A stretch of DNA of 64,000 nt from Pseudoalteromonas spongiae UST010723-006 (GTDB taxonomy: Bacteria; Pseudomonadota; Gammaproteobacteria; Enterobacterales; Alteromonadaceae): NCBI RefSeq assembly GCF_000238255.3, contig NZ_CP011039.1, positions 1,723,001 through 1,787,000 of the forward strand. Direction: 5' to 3'. The notes under the pieces were generated by a model, which was not told where the DNA came from, made no database searches, and saw only the letters and a list, made by a program, of their open reading frames with translations. This document shows positions 53,826-61,935 of this stretch, in pieces (position 1 is the stretch's first letter; each line of letters starts with the position of its first letter). Position numbers and translations under genes: made by a program.

Positions 53826-54263
53826 TTATTCTGACAGCACGGCAATTCTGTCTAAATCTCGACTTGGAAAATCAGGATCGACATATACATACATTCGGCT
53901 TATTCTTTTTCCTTCGAACTCAAAGACACTACAAAAACGGCCAATCGATATTTTATTGTCAGGCCAAGCAGTTCCATCACTCATCACACCACCTTCCTGC
54001 CCTTCAACAATGACTTTATTTCCTGCCGTTGTTATTTCAAACCCGTCAATATCGTGCCAAATACTCGTTAACGAGCTTCCAATGCGATTGCCAAACTCTA
54101 CTAGTGCATTTTTACCTTTAGCCTGCCCAAATTTAGGAAAGAAAAAGTCCACATCCTCCGAAAATAAGTCGAGATAACTAACGTCTCCTCCATCTACTTT
54201 CTCGAAATACATAATTACTAGCTCGACTAAATCATTTTTTTCCATATTTATTAATTCATCCAT
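53826..54263 (-). CDS. SnoaL-like (NTF2-fold) protein
   Basis: This 145-residue protein fits the SnoaL-like/NTF2 fold: an N-terminal helix (LVELVIMYFEKVDGGDVSYLDLFSEDVDFFFP) followed by strands with KNALVEFGNRI, EITTAGNKVIVEGQEGG, GRFCSVFEFEGKRISRMYVYVDP. Members of the fold include isomerases and many proteins of unknown use, so no function is given. The start may be at 54263 or at the in-frame ATG 54245, which has GGATGA upstream. A hairpin with a GTTATAC end lies just before it. Confidence 0.65.
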   Translation of the reverse strand: MDELINMEKNDLVELVIMYFEKVDGGDVSYLDLFSEDVDFFFPKFGQAKGKNALVEFGNRIGSSLTSIWHDIDGFEITTAGNKVIVEGQEGGVMSDGTAWPDNKISIGRFCSVFEFEGKRISRMYVYVDPDFPSRDLDRIAVLSE

Positions 54264-54279
54264 AATAACGTTGTGTATA

Positions 54280-54330
54280 ACAAATTACCGAAGGCAGTAC
54301 TCTACTTTTATCGTAACTTCGGCTATTTGT
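54280..54330 (-). repeat. Hairpin upstream of the SnoaL-like gene (degenerate attC?)
   Basis: ACAAAT-TA-CCGAAG (54280-54293) pairs with CTTCGG-CT-ATTTGT (54317-54330) around 23 bases. On the minus strand the right side continues to GTTATAC, a plausible R' box, 16 bases before the gene; the opposite R'' box is TAC instead of AAC. Because the spacers also pair, it may be only a hairpin. Confidence 0.35.
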
Positions 54331-54419
54331 ATTCTGAAGCAATTTATATCATTAACAATTAGTCGTTACTAGTCATATGTTTAATTGATATTTATGAGCT
54401 TTGAAATCAGGTCTGCATT

Positions 54420-54740
54420 TAGCACGAAAACTTTCAAAGCATCTAACTCTTCCTAACTCAGATGTGAGCGATTGCCTCCCCTTAATCAAACCTGAAAACG
54501 GATTTTAAATGAGTAATGCGAGACAGGGAGCGTAGCAGTCGAGCAAGCCATACTGATGCATGGGTGAATAGCGTCTAGAGACGAACGAAGTTCGGCTAGC
54601 TATGAACGCGAGAAAAGGACTTCGAGCTGGAAAGCGTACAGGGACGTTTAGCGCGCCGATTCATGGCGTTTATGTTCACATTTAAAAGACGTTTGAAGAT
54701 TAAGTTTGATTTTGGGGGCGCCGAGGGATTCCAAAGGGAG
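54420..54740 (-). repeat. Composite repeat (right copy, minus orientation)
   Basis: Shares with the left copy, in inverted orientation, the 22-bp block at 54477-54498 and the GTTTGATTTTGGG block at 54704-54716 with its TTTGAAGA neighbourhood. The sequence between the blocks differs. Together the copies bracket the attC-like site and both island genes. Confidence 0.6.
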
Positions 54741-55090
54741 ACCGGCGATAGCCTCCCTTTGACTGCTGTCGCCAGCGCGACAAATATACGGCAAATAGAA
54801 CTCAGTTGCTGAGAGAAAAATCTCATTCCTCATTTCAGCGTTCATTAAAATGATTTGAAACCAATTCACGCAGCATTCTAATTGTCCTAACAGGCAAAAG
54901 TTAATTAAATTAGTTAATACAAGAGAATACTTCTTCAGCGCGACAACTCCCCTTTCCATTTTCACAAAAGTCACTTGCAAACTCACATTCAAATACCAAT
55001 ACACCTGAAGACGAAAACCTCAACTTCCCCCTTGGAAATCCCCTCTCAATCCTCTAGTATTACTGCCTAACTGTGTAAAAAAGTATTTCA
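54741..55090. other. Non-coding region before the MFS gene
   Basis: It contains GGGAG-type inverted repeats (CCAAAGGGAG, then CTCCCTTTG at 54731-54761). An open frame on the minus strand runs through this and the repeat but has no family likeness. The MFS promoter should lie here; no clear boxes are seen. Confidence 0.35.
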
Positions 55091-56485
55091 ATGAAATCAT
55101 TCCCTTCGCTTTATTTCACAAACTTATTTTTGATTGGTGGGACGGGTTTACTCACCACTTACCTAGCGCTTTATTTAGGCCAGCATAATGTCTCCACATT
55201 CTGGATTGGTTTACTCACTTCTTTTTATTATTTAGGTTTGTTACTAGGTTCTAAGTTGGGTTACCACTTAATTAAATCGGTTGGTCATATTCGTACTTTT
55301 GTGGCAAATACTGCTGCGGTGACGGCTTGTGTTGCAGCGCATGCGCTCAGTGATAATATTTACCTCTGGTTGGCACTTCGCTTAATTGTTGGTCTTAGCA
55401 TGATGTGTAATTACATGGTGTTAGAAAGCTGGCTTAATGAGCAAGCAGCGCCCGAATCCCGAGGCCGGGTATTTTCGTTTTATATGATCACTTCATACCT
55501 AGGTATGGTGCTTGGTCAATTAGCGCTATCGCGTTTTCCAGAGCTCGGTTATGCCCCACTCTTTTTAGTCTGTATGGCGTTGTCGCTTGGTATTATTCCA
55601 ATTTCTATTACTCGGCGTATTCACCCTAAACCGCTCAAACCAATTCAAGTGAGTTTATTTGGCTATTTTAAAAAAGTACCACAGTCGCTTACGGCAGTGC
55701 ATTTTGCAGGCATTATTAATGGTAGTTTTTATGGTTTGGCACCTACGTTTGCAAGCCTTTCGGGCTTTAGCGCCCAAGAAATTGCATTATTTATGTCTAT
55801 CACCATTTTTGCAGGTTTATTGGCGCAGTGGCCGATGGGTGTTATTTCCGACAAAATACGCCGCAGTATTTTAATTCGCAGTAACGCGGTTGCCATTGGT
55901 GTGGTGAGTTTGGCCTTATTTTTATTGCCACTTACTCAGTATGTCGCTTATGCCCTAACTTTTGCCTTTGGCTTATTTGCATTTACGCTCTACCCGCTTT
56001 CATCAGCGCTAGCAAACTCGCGTGTAGAAGATGAAGATCGTGTAGGTGTATCGTCTGCCTTGTTGATTATGTTTGGCGCAGGCGCCGCGATTGGTTCGGC
56101 CGTGAATGCGCAAATTATGGCGTTTTTTGGTCACCAAGCTTTGTATGGTTCAACTGCGGTGCTCACTGTGGTGATGTTTGCACTGCTAAGCTTTATTAAC
56201 TCTAAGCAAAAAGCGGAACAACCCGAGCCAAGCGATTATGTGGTGGGTACATCCGATGTAACCGCATCACCACTGGCTGCAACTATGGATCCGCGTATTG
56301 AAGAAACCACAGCGCACGAACAATTGCTGGTAGTAGATGAGGAAAACACTCACTCTCAAGAAGATTTAGACGATGAAGAGTTTGATGACCAAGAGTTTAC
56401 TAAGCAGCAACACCCAGATTTAGATGTAAGTTCAGAGCAAACCCTAAAAGCAAATGAAGATAATAAAAATCAAGCTTCAAGCTAA
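55091..56485 (+). CDS. MFS transporter with acidic cytoplasmic tail (YcaD-like)
   Basis: This 464-residue major facilitator has twelve membrane segments in residues 1-385. MFS loop motifs are GSKLGYHLIKSVGHIRT and MGVISDKIRRSILIR, and WLNEQAAPESRGRVFSFYM is typical of the YcaD/CsbX-like group. The last 80 residues form a very acidic, low-complexity tail (EEFDDQEF and others), unusual for the family. The substrate is unknown. A terminator shared with pyrC follows. Confidence 0.87.
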   Translation: MKSFPSLYFTNLFLIGGTGLLTTYLALYLGQHNVSTFWIGLLTSFYYLGLLLGSKLGYHLIKSVGHIRTFVANTAAVTACVAAHALSDNIYLWLALRLIVGLSMMCNYMVLESWLNEQAAPESRGRVFSFYMITSYLGMVLGQLALSRFPELGYAPLFLVCMALSLGIIPISITRRIHPKPLKPIQVSLFGYFKKVPQSLTAVHFAGIINGSFYGLAPTFASLSGFSAQEIALFMSITIFAGLLAQWPMGVISDKIRRSILIRSNAVAIGVVSLALFLLPLTQYVAYALTFAFGLFAFTLYPLSSALANSRVEDEDRVGVSSALLIMFGAGAAIGSAVNAQIMAFFGHQALYGSTAVLTVVMFALLSFINSKQKAEQPEPSDYVVGTSDVTASPLAATMDPRIEETTAHEQLLVVDEENTHSQEDLDDEEFDDQEFTKQQHPDLDVSSEQTLKANEDNKNQASS

Positions 56486-56496
56486 CTTATTTAAAT

Positions 56497-56527
56497 AACA
56501 AAAAAGCCCGCATTTAGCGGGCTTCTT
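56497..56527. terminator. Bidirectional terminator
   Basis: AAAAAAGCCCGC-ATTTA-GCGGGCTTCTT lies between the convergent MFS gene and pyrC. Confidence 0.88.
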
Positions 56528-56544
56528 ACTTTTGGAAAAATGTA

Positions 56545-57582
56545 TTACTTCACTTTCCACGTAATTTCATCGCCTGCGCGAATTGGCACAACAACGTCAT
56601 CGCCTAGTGGGTATGACTCTGGTACTTGCCACGTGTCTTTTTCAAGTGTGACTGTGTCGGTATTGCGTGGTAAACCGTAGAAATCTGGGCCATTAAAGCT
56701 CGCAAACGCTTCTAACTTATCAAGTGCGCCTGCTTCTTCAAATGCTTCTGCGTATAGCTCAAGTGCAGCGTGCGCAGTGTAAGAACCAGCACAACCACAT
56801 GACGCTTCTTTTTTATCTTTTAGGTGCGGCGCTGAATCTGTGCCTAAGAAGAATTTTTTGCTGCCGCTTGTTGCCGCTTTAATTAACGCTTCTTGGTGAA
56901 TATTGCGCTTTAAAATTGGTAAACAGTAATAATGTGGACGAATGCCACCTGCTAGCATGTGGTTACGGTTATACAGTAAGTGATGCGCCGTAATGGTTGC
57001 TGCAACATTGTCGCCTGCTGCCGCGACAAATTCTGCCGCATCTTTTGTGGTAATGTGCTCTAGTACAATTTTCAGATTTGGGAAATCATCCACAATTTTG
57101 CACAGAATATTTTCAATAAATACTTTTTCGCGGTCAAAAATATCAATGCTTGAATCAGTTACTTCACCGTGAATTAGTAACAGCATACCTACTTCAGCCA
57201 TGGCTTCAAATACCGGGTACATGCCTTCAATTGAAGTTACGCCTGAATCTGAGTTAGTGGTTGCGCCTGCTGGGTATAATTTAGCAGCAACAATTTTACC
57301 GCTCGCTTTCGCTTTTTTAATTTCTTCTGGCGTTGTTTTATCTGTTAGATATAACACCATTAGCGGTTCAAAGTTGCTGTTATTGTGCGCTTGAATTCGC
57401 TCGTAGTAGCTAAGGGCAGAATCAGTACAGGTTGCTGGTGGTACAAGGTTAGGCATAATAATCGCGCGACCCATGTAACGGCTTACGTCACGTACGGTGT
57501 CTTTTAACTGGTCGCCATCACGTAAGTGAATGTGCCAATCGTCTGGGCGAGTAATGGTTAATTTAGCAGTTGTGTCTGTCAT
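56545..57582 (-). CDS. pyrC: Dihydroorotase
   Basis: PyrC closes carbamoyl-aspartate to dihydroorotate in pyrimidine synthesis. The 345 residues match the E. coli class II enzyme. The metal histidines are H17 and H19 ([10 protein letters not shown]), and the carbamylated lysine is K101 (AAKLYPAG). [19 protein letters not shown] and the catalytic GTDSAPH with SCGCAG are also present. AGGTAGG lies seven bases before ATG. Confidence 0.97.
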   Translation of the reverse strand: MTDTTAKLTITRPDDWHIHLRDGDQLKDTVRDVSRYMGRAIIMPNLVPPATCTDSALSYYERIQAHNNSNFEPLMVLYLTDKTTPEEIKKAKASGKIVAAKLYPAGATTNSDSGVTSIEGMYPVFEAMAEVGMLLLIHGEVTDSSIDIFDREKVFIENILCKIVDDFPNLKIVLEHITTKDAAEFVAAAGDNVAATITAHHLLYNRNHMLAGGIRPHYYCLPILKRNIHQEALIKAATSGSKKFFLGTDSAPHLKDKKEASCGCAGSYTAHAALELYAEAFEEAGALDKLEAFASFNGPDFYGLPRNTDTVTLEKDTWQVPESYPLGDDVVVPIRAGDEITWKVK

Positions 57583-57606
57583 GATCCTACCTTTTATTGA
57601 CGGTGA

Positions 57607-57620
57607 GCGGACGAACGTCC
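57607..57620. promoter_or_regulatory. Short inverted repeat in the pyrC leader
   Basis: CGGACGAACGTCCG lies about 25 bases before the pyrC ATG and gives a GGAC-GTTC-GTCC hairpin in the mRNA. A role in pyrC control is possible but unproven. Confidence 0.35.
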
Positions 57621-57749
57621 GATTGTGCTGATCTTATTGACTTGTGATGCCGCTGTAAAGCGCTAGCGTAGAGGTTTATCGATAATAATTGTATACAATA
57701 TCCCTTTTTGATAAGTTAGCGCACACATTAATAAAAATAGAGACCAAAA

Positions 57750-59441
57750 ATGAAACTAACACGCGCTACTTCTCTGTTATTAACAGGGTTACTTGCTTCA
57801 GGTTGTGCATCGACAAGCAACGAGCCAACAGCCACGCTTTTACAAAGCCCTATCACAATTAACACACAAGCTTATTGGCAATTAGGTTTAACCAACAGTG
57901 ACTTTGATGCCCTAGTTACCAATTTAAACGCTGGCGCCGACATTAATGAAACCCTTTATGCCCTGCGCGGTTTTAGCTATTTTGGCAATACGAAGAATTT
58001 AACAGCTGAGCAATTAACCGCACTAGACAGCGCGTTGTTTGCCCGTATGCAAACCATCTCTAAAGACGACTATCGCGCCATCGAAAACTACGCGGTAACA
58101 CTTTACCGTTATTACTACTTTGATGATTTAAAAGATAAATTAGCTAAACACTTACCTTTATTACCAAACCTAGCGCTTAGCGATGCAAGCCCGCTTGCAG
58201 CGCAATATGCTAAGTGGGAACAACTTCGTGCTATTGGCTTTTTAGCATTTGAAGCACGCAGTGAAGATGAGATTAAACAAGCGGTACTTGCACAAACTAA
58301 GTGGCAGCAAGAATTACTCGACTTGCTTCAAACCGACAACAGCTGGCAGCAAGCGCACGCGGCTTGGGCGCTTGGTTACCTTCATTATATCTTAGATGAT
58401 GAAGCAGCTGAAAAAGCACTTGATGAAAAAGTGTGGGCGGCACTTGAGCAAAACCCAAACACAAATAAAGAGTTTATCTTTTCACAGCGTTATTTAGTTA
58501 ATAGCTTCCGTGGTAAATCAGCTTGTGATGAGGAGTTTAAAGGCCGCTGCAGCGAAATTACACTTGATGATGCCCTGCCAATTAACCACAAATGTTCAGA
58601 TTCGCTGTTTATTCGCGCACAAACTTTGACTACCGAGCAACTTAATATCAGTTGCGAGCGTTTAATTTCGCAAGAATCACATTTCCACGACGTATACGCT
58701 ACTAAGCGCCAGCCTGTGCCTAACGACTTTAATGAAGCGCTGCGCGTTGTAATTTTTGATAACTACACAGGCTACAACCAACACGGCCAAATGATCTTTG
58801 ATATCAGCACCGACAATGGCGGTATGTACATTGAAGGTAAGCCGAGCAAGCCCGGTAACCAAGCTACTTTTTATTCTTTTAAAGCTTTTTGGAAAGAAGG
58901 TTTTTCGGTTTGGAACCTAAACCACGAATACGTGCACTACTTAGATGGCCGTTTTAATAAATACGATGGTTTTGGCCACTTTCCAAGCCACTTAGTATGG
59001 TGGAGCGAAGGTGGTGCTGAATTAATTGCACAGGGTAAAAGCAATGACCGCGTGAATAAGTTGCTGCACGAAACAGAGCAAGCAAAATGGCCTACTTTGC
59101 GTGAAGTCTTTGACACTACCTACCAAGATGGTTCAAAACGTGTTTATCAGTGGTCGTATTTAGCGCACCGTTATTTATCAGAAAATGCCATAGATGATTA
59201 TCGTCAGTTAGCGCACTTTTTACGTACTGACTACTTTGATGGCTACAGTGAACTGCTTGACAGTTTAGTGGCTAAACACAGCGATAAGTTCGCACACTAT
59301 TTAGCAAGCTATAAGCAAACTAATCCACACCAAGACGCGGCGCAGAAAGAAAAGCCAAATAGACTATATCGTTATTTATATCGCGATTATTTAATGCCTA
59401 AAACGCTTAAAATTAACGCCGAGCATAATCATATTTTATAA
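57750..59441 (+). CDS. M9-family collagenase-like lipoprotein
   Basis: This 563-residue predicted lipoprotein (lipobox LASGC, Cys19) has the M9 microbial collagenase catalytic fold. The zinc motif HEYVH is at residues 392-396 in WNLNHEYVHYLDGRFNKYDGF, with the third ligand Glu420 in WWSEGGAELIA 24 residues on. An N-terminal helical activator-like domain (about 30-250) precedes it. It has no PPC or PKD domains, which secreted collagenases often carry, so it is a short, membrane-anchored form. Substrate specificity is inferred. Confidence 0.9.
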   Translation: MKLTRATSLLLTGLLASGCASTSNEPTATLLQSPITINTQAYWQLGLTNSDFDALVTNLNAGADINETLYALRGFSYFGNTKNLTAEQLTALDSALFARMQTISKDDYRAIENYAVTLYRYYYFDDLKDKLAKHLPLLPNLALSDASPLAAQYAKWEQLRAIGFLAFEARSEDEIKQAVLAQTKWQQELLDLLQTDNSWQQAHAAWALGYLHYILDDEAAEKALDEKVWAALEQNPNTNKEFIFSQRYLVNSFRGKSACDEEFKGRCSEITLDDALPINHKCSDSLFIRAQTLTTEQLNISCERLISQESHFHDVYATKRQPVPNDFNEALRVVIFDNYTGYNQHGQMIFDISTDNGGMYIEGKPSKPGNQATFYSFKAFWKEGFSVWNLNHEYVHYLDGRFNKYDGFGHFPSHLVWWSEGGAELIAQGKSNDRVNKLLHETEQAKWPTLREVFDTTYQDGSKRVYQWSYLAHRYLSENAIDDYRQLAHFLRTDYFDGYSELLDSLVAKHSDKFAHYLASYKQTNPHQDAAQKEKPNRLYRYLYRDYLMPKTLKINAEHNHIL

Positions 59442-59528
59442 AGGCAAAACAAACTTTTATTGAGCAAAAGTGCTTGCTGAGTTACATTTGTGTTAATTTC
59501 TAATAACACACGGCTAGCAAGCGCTTTT

Positions 59529-61901
59529 ATGCAGTATTCATCGGGCGACAATGTAGACGCAATTACCACCAGAGCTAATCAGTTAAGTATTATTAACGAG
59601 TTTGCCTCGTCGCTCATTCGTATTGTTGATCTCGACGAGCTCTACGACTACGTAACGCATCAAGTAGTTAAACGCCTCGGTTTTGATGAGTGCTCCATTT
59701 TTATCGCCGATTTAGAAAAGCAAATACTCAACCAAGTTTCGTCCATTCATAAACACAATGATATTGAAAACGAACAGCTCGCAATTTCGATTTCAGAAGG
59801 TATTTGCGGCCATGTGTTTGAAACCGGCTGCGCCGAAATTATTAGCGACGTATCACAAGACAAGCGTTACTTAGATATTAGCGGCAACGTGCTTTCGGAA
59901 ATATGTGTACCACTAGTTTACGACGGCCAAGTGCTTGGCGTAATTGATTGCGAACACCCTGAGAAAGACTACTACACTGCCGATCATTTAAGTATTTTAA
60001 CAACCGTTGCGTCAATGCTTAGCGCTAAAATTGACCAGTGCAAAACGGTTGCCAATCTTACCGATACTATTAATCAGCTTAACTACGCACAGCTGCTTGA
60101 AAAAGGCATGTTGCAAATTGCTAACTTAAGTTCAGATTCGCAGACCATGGATAGTTTTTATACTGGCCTGCACGACATTGTTAAAACCTTACTGCCCGCC
60201 GAAAATCTGTTTATTGGCTATTACAATAAACAAACCCGAGGCTTAGAAATTCCTTACATTATTGAGCATGGCGTAGAGCGTATTACGTTAAAACGCTTTA
60301 GCAATGCGCAAATACAAAAAACCGCATCGGTTTATGCCATCAATAAGCAACAAGCCGTGCTAATCAATGGCGATGAATACCAACGCCATATTGATAACGG
60401 TGACTTTGATTTAATTGGTGCACAGCCTAATTCTTGGCTTGGTGTACCGTTTGAATTAAACGACGAGCTATCGGGCATTATTGTAGTGCAGAGTTACAAC
60501 CACAGCGTTAGCTACACCGAGCACGACAAAGACTTATTAACTTATATTAGCCAACAAATTCGCCTTGTGATTAATCGCGTTTTTGCCGAGCAAGCATTGC
60601 AGCACAAAGTAATGCATGACGAACTTACAGGCATTGCCAACCGCGCATTGTTAATTGACCATTTAACCCTTGCGATTAACGCACTTGGCCGCAGTAACAA
60701 CCCTAAAATTCATGCCCTGCTCTATTTAGACTTTGATCGTTTTAAAATGATTAACGATACTTTAGGCCATCAAGTCGGGGATAAATTTTTAGTTAAGATC
60801 TGCAACATTATTGGTCAATGTATTCGCGAAACCGATACCTTTGCACGCTTAGGTGGCGACGAGTTTGCTATTTTACTGTGTGATATTTTTGGCGCTGAAG
60901 ACGTTACACCTGTAATTGAGCGCATAAAGCTCGCGCTGAAAGATCCTATTTTAATTGATGACCATTTACTGCAAGCATCGACCAGCATTGGTGTTGCCTT
61001 TGCCAACAAAGACACCGACGAAGCCTATAAAATTTTACAACGCGCCGATGCGGCAATGTATCAAGCAAAATCACTTGGTCGTGGCAAAGTACAGTTTTTT
61101 AACGACACCATGCGACAAAAACTAAAAGGCGCAGCACTGTTAGAAAGCGATATTCAAAGTGGTATGAACAAACATGAGTTTGCGCTTTTCTATCAGCCTA
61201 TTTTTACCATTCAAACGGGCGAAATCATTGGTTTTGAAGCGTTAGTGCGTTGGCATCACCCCGAGCGTGGGTTTATTTCACCTGCTGATTTTATTCCACT
61301 AGCAGAAGAAACCGGACAAATCCTCGCCCTTGATTTACATATTTTAGAACTTGCGGCAAAACAATTACGCCTTTGGCACGGCACATTACCTGAAGACTTT
61401 AAAGTGACCGTAAATGTGTCATCTAAGCATTTCTCAACGTTAGAGTTTGCTGATTTTATTCAGCGCCTTTACTTTGAGTACAAACTACCGTTAGGCAGTT
61501 TATGCATTGAAATTACTGAATCGGGGCTAATTGAAAATCTTTCCCTTGCGACAGAAATAATTGAAAAGCTGAAAACCTGCGGCGTAAAACTGTGTTTAGA
61601 TGACTTTGGTACGGGTTATTCGGCGCTCGGTTATTTGCATCAATTACCTATTCATATTTTAAAAATTGATAAAAGCTTTATTGATAATCTTAACTGCGGC
61701 GAAAACCACCCATTGGTTGATGCTATTTTAACGCTTGCCAGCGCCCTTGAATTTGACGTGGTAGCTGAAGGAATTGAAACTCAAACTCAGCTCGATGTGC
61801 TGAAACAAACTAAATGCCAATATGGCCAAGGCTTTTTGGTAGCAAAACCTATGCCTGCAAAACAAGCTTTTACCTTTTTAACCACAGGAAAACTGAGTTA
61901 A
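59529..61901 (+). CDS. GAF-GAF-GGDEF-EAL cyclic-di-GMP signalling protein
   Basis: This cytoplasmic protein of about 790 residues has no membrane segments. An N-terminal GAF domain (about 15-165: DFDECSIF-type region, GICGHVFETG) and a second GAF-like domain (about 195-355) precede a GGDEF domain with intact GGDEF (442-446, ARLGGDEFAILL). An EAL domain follows with EALVR (570-574), DDFGTGYSAL and AEGIETQ. Both cyclase and phosphodiesterase motifs look complete. I use the ATG at 59529; a GTG at 59490 would add 13 residues, and neither start has a good ribosome site. Confidence 0.93.
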   Translation: MQYSSGDNVDAITTRANQLSIINEFASSLIRIVDLDELYDYVTHQVVKRLGFDECSIFIADLEKQILNQVSSIHKHNDIENEQLAISISEGICGHVFETGCAEIISDVSQDKRYLDISGNVLSEICVPLVYDGQVLGVIDCEHPEKDYYTADHLSILTTVASMLSAKIDQCKTVANLTDTINQLNYAQLLEKGMLQIANLSSDSQTMDSFYTGLHDIVKTLLPAENLFIGYYNKQTRGLEIPYIIEHGVERITLKRFSNAQIQKTASVYAINKQQAVLINGDEYQRHIDNGDFDLIGAQPNSWLGVPFELNDELSGIIVVQSYNHSVSYTEHDKDLLTYISQQIRLVINRVFAEQALQHKVMHDELTGIANRALLIDHLTLAINALGRSNNPKIHALLYLDFDRFKMINDTLGHQVGDKFLVKICNIIGQCIRETDTFARLGGDEFAILLCDIFGAEDVTPVIERIKLALKDPILIDDHLLQASTSIGVAFANKDTDEAYKILQRADAAMYQAKSLGRGKVQFFNDTMRQKLKGAALLESDIQSGMNKHEFALFYQPIFTIQTGEIIGFEALVRWHHPERGFISPADFIPLAEETGQILALDLHILELAAKQLRLWHGTLPEDFKVTVNVSSKHFSTLEFADFIQRLYFEYKLPLGSLCIEITESGLIENLSLATEIIEKLKTCGVKLCLDDFGTGYSALGYLHQLPIHILKIDKSFIDNLNCGENHPLVDAILTLASALEFDVVAEGIETQTQLDVLKQTKCQYGQGFLVAKPMPAKQAFTFLTTGKLS

Positions 61902-61935
61902 TCCAAACTCAGTTTTCCTACATATCACACGTGAC

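Noticed and set aside
54648..55004. A 118-codon minus-strand frame
   Set aside because: It runs through the composite repeat, has no family likeness, no ribosome site and biased low-information sequence.
57600..57625. PurR box in the pyrC leader
   Set aside because: The palindrome CGGACGAACGTCCG is centred on AA, whereas PurR/LacI sites are centred on CG.
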